A stretch of 64,000 nt of DNA from contig CP046865.1 of assembly GCA_039640505.1 (NCBI GenBank), forward strand, positions 1,116,001 to 1,180,000, given 5' to 3'. The notes under the pieces were generated by a model, which had not been told where the DNA came from, made no database searches, and was given only the letters and a program-made list of their open reading frames with translations. The number at the start of each line of letters is the position of its first letter. The stretch's first letter is position 1. Positions 7,283-15,677 of the stretch are shown in pieces. The translations under genes were made by a program, and so were the position numbers. The DNA is from Rhodobacteraceae bacterium Araon29 (lineage in GTDB: Bacteria; Pseudomonadota; Alphaproteobacteria; Rhodobacterales; Rhodobacteraceae).

Positions 7283-8317
7283 ATGAACCTTTGGAAGGCT
7301 AGCGTGAGCAAATACGCGCTTGGTGCCATGACCTTTGGCACGCAAACGCCGCAAGATATTGCCCACCGTCAGATTGATCTGGCTCTAGAGGCGGGTGTGA
7401 ACTTAATTGACACGGCGGAAATGTATCCGGTTAATCCGTTTCGTCGCGAAACCACAGGGCTATCGGAAGAAGTGATTGGCAACTGGGTTGCTTCCAACCC
7501 GGAAAAGCGTGCGAAAATGATGATATGCACCAAACATGCCGGCAGCCGGCACCGGCTTATAAGGGGCGGCGAACCAATATCATCCAAGACCATAGCGCTG
7601 GCTATAGAAGGATCATTGAAACGCCTACAAACTGATTTCATTGACCTTTATCTGTTTCACTGGCCCAATCGCGGCTCATACAGTTTTCGAAATAATTGGA
7701 GTTATGATCCCTCTGATCAGGACCGGTCACAAACCTCGGCACATTTTGATGATGCTCTCGAGGCGCTTTCAAAACAGGTGGATAAAGGGAATATTCGCAA
7801 CTTTGGACTTTCTAATGAAACCACATGGGGGATGGGTCATTGGTGTTCGCGCGCCGCGGCAACCGGTGGCCCACAACCCATCACAATTCAAAACGAATAT
7901 TCATTGCTATGCCGGTTGGCAGATACGGACCTTGCAGAATTTTGCGTTCAAGAAGATGTGGGCATCATGGCCTATTCACCGTTGGCGGGTGGGTTGCTGA
8001 CAGGAAAATATCGTGGTGGACAACATATTCCGGACGGCTCTCGCATGACATTTACGCCGGACATGCATGGCCGTGTGACACATAGTATGTGGCAGGCTGT
8101 GACAGCCTACGACCAGATTGCCGAAAAACACGGGCTCGAGCTAACCCAAATGGCTTTGGCTTGGGCATCAGCAAGGTCCTTTGTGGCAACGGTCGTTTTG
8201 GGAGTCGTGGATGAGACGCAGTTAAGACATGCATTGAAAGCTCAGAAAATCAAACTGACCGATGCACTTATTAAGGATATTAATCACTGTCATCAGGCGC
8301 ATCCGATGCCGTTTTAA
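7283..8317 (+). CDS. Tas-like aldo/keto reductase (paralogue B)
   Basis: This 344-residue protein is clearly paralogous to the gene just upstream: ALGAMTFGTQTPQDIAHRQI, LIDTAEMYPVNPFRRE, LYLFHWPNRGSYSFRNNWSY and AYSPLAGGLLTGKY, with the same catalytic Asp/Tyr/Lys/His set. The N-terminus is a few residues shorter than in copy A and lacks the usual LGRT-like start. Its last 46 codons, together with the 3' flank, are duplicated 1109 bases downstream, where only this tail remains. Intact length and conserved catalytic residues suggest it is functional. Confidence 0.9.
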   Translation: MNLWKASVSKYALGAMTFGTQTPQDIAHRQIDLALEAGVNLIDTAEMYPVNPFRRETTGLSEEVIGNWVASNPEKRAKMMICTKHAGSRHRLIRGGEPISSKTIALAIEGSLKRLQTDFIDLYLFHWPNRGSYSFRNNWSYDPSDQDRSQTSAHFDDALEALSKQVDKGNIRNFGLSNETTWGMGHWCSRAAATGGPQPITIQNEYSLLCRLADTDLAEFCVQEDVGIMAYSPLAGGLLTGKYRGGQHIPDGSRMTFTPDMHGRVTHSMWQAVTAYDQIAEKHGLELTQMALAWASARSFVATVVLGVVDETQLRHALKAQKIKLTDALIKDINHCHQAHPMPF

Positions 8318-8475
8318 TCCAATTCAATCTGACGCAGTGGTTTTAAAGAACTGTTTCAAGTCGCCGGTCGCAAAAGAAGCTTCTCGGATCACAGCGTCAA
8401 AATGTTTCGTAAATGTATTAATCCGTTCGCTTTCCCGAAAGGCAAGATAGTAGCAGCCCAAATATAGAATGTGAC
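8180..8475. repeat. Diverged segmental duplication, left copy
   Basis: This block aligns without gaps to 9289-9584 at a fixed offset of 1109 bases. It joins the 3' end of an aldo/keto reductase (+) to the 3' end of an XRE regulator (-), tail to tail. In this copy the reductase is complete and the regulator is a remnant. Confidence 0.85.
8324..8475 (-). pseudogene. Remnant of an XRE regulator (C-terminal tail only)
   Basis: The minus-strand frame encodes YYLAFRESERINTFTKHFDA, VIREASFATGDLKQFFKTTASD, which matches the last 45 or so residues of the intact XRE regulator at 9433-10287 at most positions. Upstream of about 8475 the similarity ends, so the DNA-binding domain and middle of this copy are missing. 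The frame remains open to an ATG at 8515, but that extension shows no similarity. It reads as a decayed copy left after a tandem duplication; expression of a 63-residue peptide is possible but unsupported. Confidence 0.75.
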
Positions 8476-8603
8476 TTTTGGTGGAGGCATAAGCTCTTAT
8501 TGCTAAAATACCCACTTATTTTGTGAAAAAGCGAGTGTTCGGAAACTTGTGCATTCAGCAAAATCTGATTTCCATGTGCTTAAGAGCAGGATATCAAGCT
8601 CGT

Positions 8604-9122
8604 ATGAAACAAACAAGTAATTACCCTTCCCTCTTCATACTTACTGTGATCTTTGTAGCTGGCTTGCTTGCCAGTTACACTGAAGTGAAATCTGAGCAAA
8701 TAGAGCTCCCAGGCGGCTTCAAACTAGGAAGCTCACTTGATGAGGCACGGCAACATTCGAGTTCTCGAGGTTGGGAACTCGCTCAATTTTCTCCTGAACA
8801 GCCTTGGCAGTGGATAGTGGAAGGAAGCGCGGAAACCCAGATTGGTCTTTTCGTTTGCGGGGATAAGGTTACGGGTGTCCATCAATACCAACCCGGCGAT
8901 TTGGATGAATTTGCTGATATAGTCTTAGGCTTCATATTTTCGCATGGCCAACCGGACATTCAGGTGATTACATTTATGGCTGGTGGAACAAAGATTTCGA
9001 ATGTCGATGCGCGGTTCACGGAATTTGAAGGGCTTAATGTGAACGTGCAATTGAGCAGCACTGCGGGTCGCCTTGGAATTTCCACGAACTATTTTAAGGT
9101 TGGAGAATGCACAGAAAAATAG
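8604..9122 (+). CDS. Membrane-anchored or secreted protein of unknown function
   Basis: The 172-residue product has one N-terminal hydrophobic segment (residues about 9-27, LFILTVIFVAGLLASY), consistent with a signal anchor or signal peptide. The rest is soluble, beginning IELPGGFKLGSSLDEARQHS, and has two cysteines (FVCGDK and VGECTEK). I do not recognise the family. An in-frame TTG-type start at 8523 would place 27 extra residues before the hydrophobic segment, so the ATG at 8604 is preferred. The gene sits between the two halves of a segmental duplication and has no relative in the window, so it may have been inserted after, or carried with, the rearrangement. Confidence 0.6.
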   Translation: MKQTSNYPSLFILTVIFVAGLLASYTEVKSEQIELPGGFKLGSSLDEARQHSSSRGWELAQFSPEQPWQWIVEGSAETQIGLFVCGDKVTGVHQYQPGDLDEFADIVLGFIFSHGQPDIQVITFMAGGTKISNVDARFTEFEGLNVNVQLSSTAGRLGISTNYFKVGECTEK

Positions 9123-9279
9123 CCTCGGTGTAACATTTGCCTATTCTACATTTTTTAAGTTGTGATGTTTGGATCGCGTAACTTAGGTGGCAAGCGTGTT
9201 TCTAATCAGCTTTCAAATAAATGGTTCAACATGTGGTTTTTATTTGTAGTTAAATGGGCAAACTATGGGCTTGACCTGA

Positions 9280-9426
9280 TCAAAGCCGTTTGTGGCGCCT
9301 GTCGTATTGGGGACTGTGGATGAAAAACAGTTGCAATATGCGTTGAAAGCTCAGAAAATCAAACTGGCGGATGCTTTTTTACAGGGCATTGATCACTGTC
9401 ATCAGGCGCATCCAATGCCGTTTTAA
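9280..9426 (+). pseudogene. Remnant of a third aldo/keto reductase (C-terminal tail)
   Basis: The frame encodes FVAPVVLGTVDEKQLQYALK, then AQKIKLADAFLQGIDHCHQA and HPMPF before the stop, matching the C-terminus of paralogue B nearly residue for residue. A TGA at 9277-9279 closes the frame just upstream and no reductase sequence precedes it. At least 290 codons are gone. It is a non-functional relic and marks one end of the duplicated block. Confidence 0.9.
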
Positions 9427-9584
9427 TCCCAGTCAATTTGACACAGTGGTTTTGAAAAACTGTTCCAAGTCGCTTGTTGCGAAAGAGGCCTCTCGGATCA
9501 AAGTATCAAAATGTTCTGTAAAGGTGTGAACCCGTTCACTTTCCCGAAAGGCGAGGTAGTGGCGGCCCACATAAAGCACCGCTA
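9289..9584. repeat. Diverged segmental duplication, right copy
   Basis: This is the partner of 8180-8475. Here the reductase is reduced to a tail while the XRE regulator is complete, the mirror image of the left copy. The fixed offset through both coding tails and the short spacer between them shows common descent of the whole unit. Confidence 0.85.
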
Positions 9585-10287
9585 AAAGTGGCCCGAAGAC
9601 TGTAATTGGCGCTGAATAGAGGCGCCTCGCATCAAAAAGATAGATCCGGACTCTTGGATAAAATTGGGCGCATAAATCGACCAGCCACTGGATTTGTTCG
9701 TTGCGAATCTTAGATGGCAGGCCCTGGTAATAGCCTTGTGAATTGGCAAAACTAGATATTTCGTGAATGGGTATGGCAATCTCATAGTCTGATGTCGATT
9801 GCCGCATCCAGTTTAGACGGTCTTTTGAGGCCCCAATGGCCTGCTGGATTGTGCGGCCGAGGTGCGGTGCATATTCCCATTCCAACATAGCATCGGTTTT
9901 GAACATATCGGGCAGAGTTGCAGGGACGTGGCGAATTTTATATCCTGCGGCGTCGCGGTGCCACTGATAAATTTGCTCGTCCACAAGTGCACGCGGTGCG
10001 CGCGTGAGCGATAAGGAGTTAGCAACGATGTCTGTCGCATTTTCGGGGCGGTCCGAAAGGCTCAGCAGCCAGTCAGCGGAGACATTCAATGCCGCAGCGC
10101 ATTCACCGACCACTTGTGCATTGGGAAGCCGGGCACCGCTGTCCCCCAGAAGTTGGGAAATTGTCGAGCGGTCTACACCGATGTTGCGGGCAAGCGCGGC
10201 TTGACTGATACCGCTAAGTTGCAAGGCTTGCCTCAGGCGTTCGCGAAACTGTGCTGCACGGTTGCGTTTGTCTATATATATATTCAT
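9433..10287 (-). CDS. XRE-family regulator with a large C-terminal domain
   Basis: The 284-residue protein has a Cro/C1-type helix-turn-helix at residues about 12-75 (QALQLSGISQAALARNIGVD, RSTISQLLGD). The C-terminal 200 residues form an uncharacterised domain that includes PHLGRTIQQAIGASKDRLNW, a WLVDLCAQFYPRVRIYLFDA segment, and LAFRESERVHTFTEHFD. The C-terminal part may sense a ligand or bind another protein. The gene faces the reductase relic tail to tail, as its remnant copy faces paralogue B. That conserved arrangement suggests, but does not prove, that it once regulated the neighbouring aldo/keto reductase. Confidence 0.85.
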   Translation of the reverse strand: MNIYIDKRNRAAQFRERLRQALQLSGISQAALARNIGVDRSTISQLLGDSGARLPNAQVVGECAAALNVSADWLLSLSDRPENATDIVANSLSLTRAPRALVDEQIYQWHRDAAGYKIRHVPATLPDMFKTDAMLEWEYAPHLGRTIQQAIGASKDRLNWMRQSTSDYEIAIPIHEISSFANSQGYYQGLPSKIRNEQIQWLVDLCAQFYPRVRIYLFDARRLYSAPITVFGPLLAVLYVGRHYLAFRESERVHTFTEHFDTLIREASFATSDLEQFFKTTVSN

Positions 10288-10391
10288 GTGTTTATAAATA
10301 TCATCATATATTGAAAATGTTAATCATTTTCCGACTGTTCCCACTTTGATCGATTTGACAATGTTCCCCGTGATCCAAAAAGGACAAAGCA

Positions 10392-10598
10392 ATGGAAAGC
10401 AAACTAAGAACAGGAGTGAAGGCTGGGCTTTGGATGATGATTGGCTGGATTATGATGTGTATAACGGGCCTACTTTTTACAGGCTCTGTCAAAATTGGTT
10501 TTAACATTGCAATTGCAAACAGCTTGATCGGATTGGTTTGCTATTTTGTTTATGAGAGGATTTGGGGCGGCATAAAGTGGGGTCAAAGAGGTGATTGA
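10392..10598 (+). CDS. DUF2061-type small membrane protein
   Basis: The 68-residue protein has two hydrophobic segments (about 12-30, GLWMMIGWIMMCITGLLF, and 35-55, IGFNIAIANSLIGLVCYFVY) and ends with the YERIWGGIKWG tail typical of the DUF2061 family. The family has no established biochemical role; members sit in the inner membrane and are often next to lipid or sulfur genes. The stop overlaps the GTG start of the desaturase-like gene by 8 bases, so the two proteins are probably made together and may interact in the membrane. Confidence 0.75.
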   Translation: MESKLRTGVKAGLWMMIGWIMMCITGLLFTGSVKIGFNIAIANSLIGLVCYFVYERIWGGIKWGQRGD

Positions 10599-11493
10599 CC
10601 GACGGGCCAATAAATTTGAATGGCCAACAGTGGCTTTGGTGATATGTGTCTATAGTGGCTTTGCGTTCGGCACGACGTGGCTATATAGTTTTTGGCCGCC
10701 CTTAGGGATAGCGCTCGTCATAGTTACAATGACCCTTCATTCCTCATTGACCCACGAGATTTTGCATGGCCACCCTTTTAGCAATCAATTTTTAAATGTC
10801 GCTCTGGTGTTTCCCTCTCTTTCCTTTTTGATCCCCTATCTTCGATTTTCGGATTTGCATTTAGCGCATCATTATGATGAGAATCTGACCGATCCTTATG
10901 ATGATCCAGAGACCAATTTTATTGATCCCAAAAGCTGGTATCGTTTTCCACAGGTGCTTCAATATTTCTTTAGGTTCAATAATACGCTTGTTGGACGAAT
11001 GTTGATTGGCCCGTTATTGGGTCAAATAAGCTTTATGTTCTCTGATATGGTAAGGATATCAAGAGGTGAATTGCGAGTGGCTCTGGGGTGGATAATTCAT
11101 ATTCCGGCTATGGCGATCGTGCTATATTGGATTTTATATATAGCTGACATTAGTTTTTTTGAGTTTTTGATATCGGCCTACTGCGCAATGTCGCTCTTAA
11201 AGGTACGCACGTTCTTAGAGCATCGCGCTCATGAAAAACCCCGCGCACGGACCGTCGTGATTGAAGGACAGGGTGTGTGGTCTTTCCTTTTTTTAAATAA
11301 CAGCTTTCATGTGGTCCATCATATGCACCCAAATGTTTCTTGGTATAAATTACCCAGCCTTTATCAAGAAAATAGGGAGCACTATCTAAGGCGCAACCAA
11401 GGGTATTATTTTGCAGGCTATGCCAGTATTTTTAGGCATTATTTGTTCACTGCAAAAGATCCGGTGCCACATCCACTAAAAGTGCGAAAATAG
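10591..11493 (+). CDS. Fatty acid desaturase/hydroxylase-family membrane di-iron enzyme
   Basis: The 300-residue protein has the three histidine boxes of membrane di-iron desaturases and hydroxylases: HEILHGH (near 51), HLAHH (near 89) and HVVHH (near 243), separated by hydrophobic pairs of helices. Substrates in the family include acyl chains, carotenoids and lipid head groups, and the sequence does not settle which. The GTG start at 10591 overlaps the DUF2061 gene. Closest analogues I recall are the roseobacter desaturase-like proteins of the OlsE type, but that is a guess. Enzyme class is secure. Confidence 0.85.
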   Translation: MIDRRANKFEWPTVALVICVYSGFAFGTTWLYSFWPPLGIALVIVTMTLHSSLTHEILHGHPFSNQFLNVALVFPSLSFLIPYLRFSDLHLAHHYDENLTDPYDDPETNFIDPKSWYRFPQVLQYFFRFNNTLVGRMLIGPLLGQISFMFSDMVRISRGELRVALGWIIHIPAMAIVLYWILYIADISFFEFLISAYCAMSLLKVRTFLEHRAHEKPRARTVVIEGQGVWSFLFLNNSFHVVHHMHPNVSWYKLPSLYQENREHYLRRNQGYYFAGYASIFRHYLFTAKDPVPHPLKVRK

Positions 11494-11665
11494 CTATTGG
11501 TTAGGTTGGCGGGCTGTCAGAAACATATTTTTTTTTGCAGTTTAGTGATCCAAGATATTTTAAAGCAAAATTGTCTTGATTCCCGTTTAATGTTCTCTTT
11601 CCGTTGCTCCTTGTTGAAACTTGTGGCAAGACATCCTCTAGACCTAATAAAAGCCGAGTTTTACA

Positions 11666-12319
11666 ATGATTGACTATGCTGCGCGACGCACGACAATGGT
11701 AGATACACAGGTGCGTCCTTGTGATGTGACCAAATTTCCGGTGATTGATGCTATGCTCCGTGTTGAACGTGAATTATTTGTACCTCGTGACAAACGTGAA
11801 GCCGCTTATATTGGGGAAAATGTTGACCTTGGCGGCAGCCGCGTTGTGCTTGATCCGCGCACCTTGGGTAAGATGTTGGACTATTTGAATATCCAAAACG
11901 ATGAACTGGTTCTGGATGTGGGTGTTGGTCTAGGGTATTCTGCGGCGTTAATTTCAAGATTGTCAGAGGCAGTAGTCGCGGTGGAAGATGATCCAGAGCG
12001 GATTGCAGAAGCAGAGGAAACGCTAGGCAGAGTGGGTGCTGATAATGTGGTGCTTCATAATGGAGCCTTGAGTGAAGGTGCTGCACAGCACGGCCCATAT
12101 GACGTCATTATTTTACAAGGTGCAGTAGAGCAGATGCCCGATAAAATCTTAGAGCAATTAAAAGATGGCGGCAGAATTGCATGCATTTTTAGTGAAGGAG
12201 CCCTTGGCATCGTCAAAATTGGGCATAAGTTAAAAGGAAAGATAAACTGGCGTTTTGCATTCAATGCCGCTGCGCCTATACTTACTGGTTTTGAGCGTCA
12301 TAAAGCGTTCACACTTTAA
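11666..12319 (+). CDS. pcm: Protein-L-isoaspartate O-methyltransferase
   Basis: The 217-residue product is a SAM-dependent methyltransferase of the PIMT family, which starts the repair of isoaspartyl residues in aged proteins. The N-terminal MVDTQVRPCDVTKFPVIDAM and FVPRDKREAAY match the family's start, and LVLDVGVGLGYSAALISRLS (near 88) is the SAM-binding motif I. Motif I is followed by an acidic VEDDPER that should bind the ribose. The gene leads a pcm-tolC-DUF2497 series common in Rhodobacterales. A weak promoter candidate is TTGAAA-N17-TCTAGA at 11614-11642. Confidence 0.9.
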   Translation: MIDYAARRTTMVDTQVRPCDVTKFPVIDAMLRVERELFVPRDKREAAYIGENVDLGGSRVVLDPRTLGKMLDYLNIQNDELVLDVGVGLGYSAALISRLSEAVVAVEDDPERIAEAEETLGRVGADNVVLHNGALSEGAAQHGPYDVIILQGAVEQMPDKILEQLKDGGRIACIFSEGALGIVKIGHKLKGKINWRFAFNAAAPILTGFERHKAFTL

Positions 12320-12390
12320 TTGATAAGCCGTGTTGTGGTCAGCATGTTCTTTATGTCTGAACTGCTTCTCGGTAATTTGGGGGCCGCATT

Positions 12391-13803
12391 ATGTTGAACA
12401 CTACTAAAAAGTCTGCAGCAATTTCACTATTTGTGGCTGCTATATCCTGTTCACTGGGACTGCCATTAAAGGCCGAGACTTTGCGTCAAGCAATGAGTGC
12501 TGCTTACAATAATAGTGGTCTTTTAGACCAAAACAGGGCTTTATTGCGCGCCGCCGATGAAGATGTTGCTCAGGCAGCGGCCGCCCTAAGACCTATCGTG
12601 AATTGGTCTGCAATGCTTAAAGATGAGCGTGGTTGGGCAAGAAACGAGCGAACTTTTGGAAACCCCGAATTCAGCATTGACTCCTATGCCAACCTGATGC
12701 TTTCAGCAGAGCTTACATTGTTTGACGGCGGCCAAAATAAAATGGTGCTTGAAGCATCAAAAGAAGCGGTTCTTGCAACGCGTCAATCTCTGGTTTCTGT
12801 CGAGCAGCAAGTTTTGTTCGCAGCGGTCGATGCCTACATGAAACTGCGGCGGGAATTAGAAACAGTGGGACTGCGCGAAAACAATTTGTTGGTCATCCAA
12901 GAGGAACTTCGCGCAGCCCAAGACCGCTTTGATGTAGGAGAGATTACAAAGACAGACGTTGCGGTGGCCGAGGCTAGGCTTGCGGCTTCTACAAGTGCAT
13001 TGGCAGCGGCTCGTGGTGGCTATATTCAGGCGCAAGAAGCCTATCAACAGGCCATTGGCGCACCAGCGGGGGAATTGGCAGAGCCCTCTTCAACCCCGAA
13101 ACTGCCAGATACAGTAGAGGCTGTGAAATCAGCTGCCGTGCGGAACCACCCCGATATGAGGCGTATCCAGCATGAAATTAAGCAGGCTGAATTAAACGTG
13201 TCTCGAGCAAAGGCCAGCATGGGCGCAAGTGTTAAGTTGAGCGGGTCGCTGGGCTATACCGACCAAGAGGCGGATGACTTCAACGCTCAAAGCTCAGTGA
13301 GTGTAACTGCATCAGGGCCAATTTATTCAGGTGGGCGACTGCCTTCGCTTGTTCGTCAAGCCATGGCAAGAAGAGATGCGCAACGATCAGGTCTTCACAT
13401 CACCCGCAACCGAATAGAACAGCAAGCCGGATCAGCTTTTGCTCTTATGGAAATGGCTCGGGCTGGGCGCAAAGCCAGCGAAGAACAAATTCGCGCTGCG
13501 CGTGTTGCTTTTGAAGGTGTACGCGAAGAGGCAACACTTGGGTCGAGAACAACATTGGATGTCTTGAATGCCGAGCAAGAGCTTTTGGATGCTAAAGCTG
13601 GACTTATTTCTGCGGTGACGGATGAGTATCTTGCAGCTTACCGGGTACTTGCTGAGATGGGCAAATTGACGGTGGATTCACTGAATTTACCGGTGCAAAA
13701 GTATGATCCCACTGAATATTTTAACTTGGTTGAGACAGCGCCATCCTCTGGAAGTGCGCAAGGAAAAGCTCTTGATCGCGTTTTAAAAGCGCTTTCTAAA
13801 TAG
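12391..13803 (+). CDS. tolC: TolC-family outer-membrane efflux protein
   Basis: The 470-residue precursor has a signal peptide (residues about 1-28, ending LPLKA) and two outer-membrane efflux protein repeats rich in long amphipathic helices. Recognisable pieces are LTLFDGGQNKMVLEASKEAV in the first repeat and GPIYSGGRLPSLVRQA in the second, matching the TolC beta-strand/helix junctions. It should trimerise to form the exit duct for type I secretion systems and RND or ABC pumps; no inner-membrane partner is encoded nearby. It follows pcm by 71 bases on the same strand. Confidence 0.9.
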   Translation: MLNTTKKSAAISLFVAAISCSLGLPLKAETLRQAMSAAYNNSGLLDQNRALLRAADEDVAQAAAALRPIVNWSAMLKDERGWARNERTFGNPEFSIDSYANLMLSAELTLFDGGQNKMVLEASKEAVLATRQSLVSVEQQVLFAAVDAYMKLRRELETVGLRENNLLVIQEELRAAQDRFDVGEITKTDVAVAEARLAASTSALAAARGGYIQAQEAYQQAIGAPAGELAEPSSTPKLPDTVEAVKSAAVRNHPDMRRIQHEIKQAELNVSRAKASMGASVKLSGSLGYTDQEADDFNAQSSVSVTASGPIYSGGRLPSLVRQAMARRDAQRSGLHITRNRIEQQAGSAFALMEMARAGRKASEEQIRAARVAFEGVREEATLGSRTTLDVLNAEQELLDAKAGLISAVTDEYLAAYRVLAEMGKLTVDSLNLPVQKYDPTEYFNLVETAPSSGSAQGKALDRVLKALSK

Positions 13804-13878
13804 GTGATTCGTTCAGAGCTTGTGCGAACAGCAGTTCATGGTTACAATGGTATCACTCCTCACTAGAAGGTAGATACA

Positions 13879-14445
13879 ATGAACGAACCATTGGGCAAGG
13901 TAGAAATCGACGACGTTTTAACTTCACTGAAACAGCTTATAGCAGATCAAGATGACAATAATGTAGGGCTAATCGAAACCGAAAGAAACGAAAAATTGCT
14001 TTTGGGACCTGCCTTGCGTGTTGTTGAAGGGCGGAAGTTGGATCGGGCACAAAAGGCACCAGTGTCAGGGAATCTTGAGGCTAAAATTTCAAAATTGGAA
14101 GAAATGATCGCTCAGTCAGAGGGACCATGGGAACCAGATAGCGCAGGTCAGGATGACTATGCGGGCAAGCACGTGACTGGATTTCCTTGGGAACAGGTGG
14201 TTGACGCGGCGTTAGGCGAGTTTGATGCACCGGCAGCTCTTCGTGCTGTTACCGTAAACTCGCAAACCCCATTGAGGGCGGCTGAGACAGAGCGCCTCAA
14301 TTCCGAAAAGTTGCGAGAAACGGTTGCTGAGATTATCCGCGAAGAGCTTCGCGGTACTTTGGGTGAGAAGATTACCCAGAATATTCGGCAAATGGTGCAA
14401 AGGGAAATCCAGAGTGTTCTTAAGTCTGGAAAACTGCGCCGCTAA
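13879..14445 (+). CDS. DUF2497/PopZ-like acidic protein
   Basis: The 188-residue protein is largely acidic and low in complexity, with a conserved helical C-terminus (residues about 140-188: KLRETVAEIIREELRGTLGE, then IRQMVQREIQSVL). That C-terminal helix pair resembles the DUF2497 family, to which the polar organiser PopZ of Caulobacter belongs; PopZ forms matrices at cell poles through this helix. The N-terminus (VDDVLTSLKQLI-like helix) could recruit partners. The place after tolC and before valS-type genes is common in relatives. A bidirectional hairpin terminator follows. Confidence 0.7.
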   Translation: MNEPLGKVEIDDVLTSLKQLIADQDDNNVGLIETERNEKLLLGPALRVVEGRKLDRAQKAPVSGNLEAKISKLEEMIAQSEGPWEPDSAGQDDYAGKHVTGFPWEQVVDAALGEFDAPAALRAVTVNSQTPLRAAETERLNSEKLRETVAEIIREELRGTLGEKITQNIRQMVQREIQSVLKSGKLRR

Positions 14446-14450
14446 ACTAA

Positions 14451-14480
14451 AAAACGCCAGAGTCGATCTGGCGCTTTCAA
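14451..14480. terminator. Bidirectional hairpin terminator
   Basis: CGCCAG (14455-14460) pairs with CTGGCG (14468-14473) around a 7-base loop. It is flanked by an A-tract on one side and CTTT on the other, so it can end both the DUF2497 transcript and the convergent DUF6280 transcript. The minus-strand side has the better U-tract (GTTTTTTAG). Confidence 0.8.
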
Positions 14481-14506
14481 ATAATTTTGCAGCTTATTGG
14501 TGTGAA

Positions 14507-14830
14507 TTATGCAGCTTCGGCTTGCTGCTGTGCTGCATGTCGGCGCTCACACTCTTCGCGCGAAAGCGCAACAGATGTACGCACACCTTTTGCAACAAAT
14601 TCCATTAAGCCGCCGACAACGCGTTCGTTCGGGTCGATCCCCGCACAAGACAATACTTCGCGGCCATCACGCGAGCGAGCCCAGCGGGCGATTTGCTCTG
14701 GACCATTGCCATATTTTTTATCATCAGCGATTGCATCATCCAAAGCAGCAAGAACGACGGCGGCAAAAAGCTTTCGCGCTCTGTTGCCTTGCTCACTGTT
14801 AAACGCGCTCGCGTCAACGAAATCTTTCAT
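14507..14830 (-). CDS. Conserved small protein (DUF6280-type)
   Basis: The 107-residue protein begins MKDFVDASAFNSEQGNRARK, continues LFAAVVLAALDDAIADDKKY and has IARWARSRDGREVLSCAGID. I recall near-identical proteins across roseobacters under a domain-of-unknown-function label, which points to strong selection. It is helical, soluble, and has a single conserved cysteine. No function can be assigned. The gene is monocistronic, convergent with the DUF2497 gene, and divergent from efp across a 214-base gap. Confidence 0.75.
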   Translation of the reverse strand: MKDFVDASAFNSEQGNRARKLFAAVVLAALDDAIADDKKYGNGPEQIARWARSRDGREVLSCAGIDPNERVVGGLMEFVAKGVRTSVALSREECERRHAAQQQAEAA

Positions 14831-15044
14831 CCCGTCGTCCTTTATTCTTACTCTTGTCTTTTCGCGTAGACCTGCTTATGGCCTAAAAACACTGATTCGG
14901 GTAGACTTATTTTGCATAGCTAATATGTGCTTTGCGCATACCTCTATTGCACTCATTAGCTCATGTGGTTAACTTGCCAAGTCTATGCCCTATAGATATA
15001 GGGGCAATGAGCTAAATATCAATCAAGTAGATGCAGGTTTAAAG

Positions 15045-15608
15045 ATGGCCAAAATAAATGGGAATGAAATCCGTCCAGGTAATGTTCTGGAACATGATGG
15101 TGGACTTTGGGCTGCTGTAAAAGTGGATCATGTAAAGCCAGGAAAAGGTGGAGCGTTTGCGCAGGTCGAAATGCGTAATCTGAGAAATGGTTCAAAATTG
15201 AATGAGCGCTTTAGAAGCGCTGACAAAGTTGAACGGGTTCGCTTAGAGCAAAAAGATCAGCAATTCCTTTATGAAAGTGATGGAATGCTCGTATTTATGG
15301 ATACTGAGACCTACGAACAGATCGAGCTTTCCTCTGAGTTGCTTGGAGAGCGTAGGCCATTTTTGCAAGACGGCATGACTATTGTGGTTGAATTTTATGA
15401 TGATGAAGCATTGAATGCGACGCTGCCGCAAAAAGTAACTTGTACAGTTATCGAAACCGAACCAGTCGTCAAAGGCCAAACGGCTGCAAATAGTTTCAAG
15501 CCGGCAATACTAGACAATGGCGTTAAAGTCATGGTGCCGCCTTTTGTCGCCCAAGATGAAAAAGTGGTTATAAATACGGAAGCGATGGAATACTCCGAAC
15601 GCGCATAG
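15045..15608 (+). CDS. efp: Translation elongation factor P
   Basis: The 187-residue protein is standard EF-P, which enters the ribosomal E site to relieve stalling at polyproline. The N-terminal KOW-like domain contains [20 protein letters not shown] with the tip lysine (KPGKGG, near residue 34) that is modified in many bacteria. Two OB domains follow, the last with [20 protein letters not shown] and VPPFV. The ATG at 15045 (AGGTTTAAAG upstream) gives the normal length; an in-frame upstream ATG at 14985 would add 20 unconserved residues. Confidence 0.97.
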   Translation: MAKINGNEIRPGNVLEHDGGLWAAVKVDHVKPGKGGAFAQVEMRNLRNGSKLNERFRSADKVERVRLEQKDQQFLYESDGMLVFMDTETYEQIELSSELLGERRPFLQDGMTIVVEFYDDEALNATLPQKVTCTVIETEPVVKGQTAANSFKPAILDNGVKVMVPPFVAQDEKVVINTEAMEYSERA

Positions 15609-15677
15609 TTCGTTAACAGGCGTATGGTTGCTTTTGGTCACCAATACGGAAAAATTTCAAGATTTTGTAACATATTC

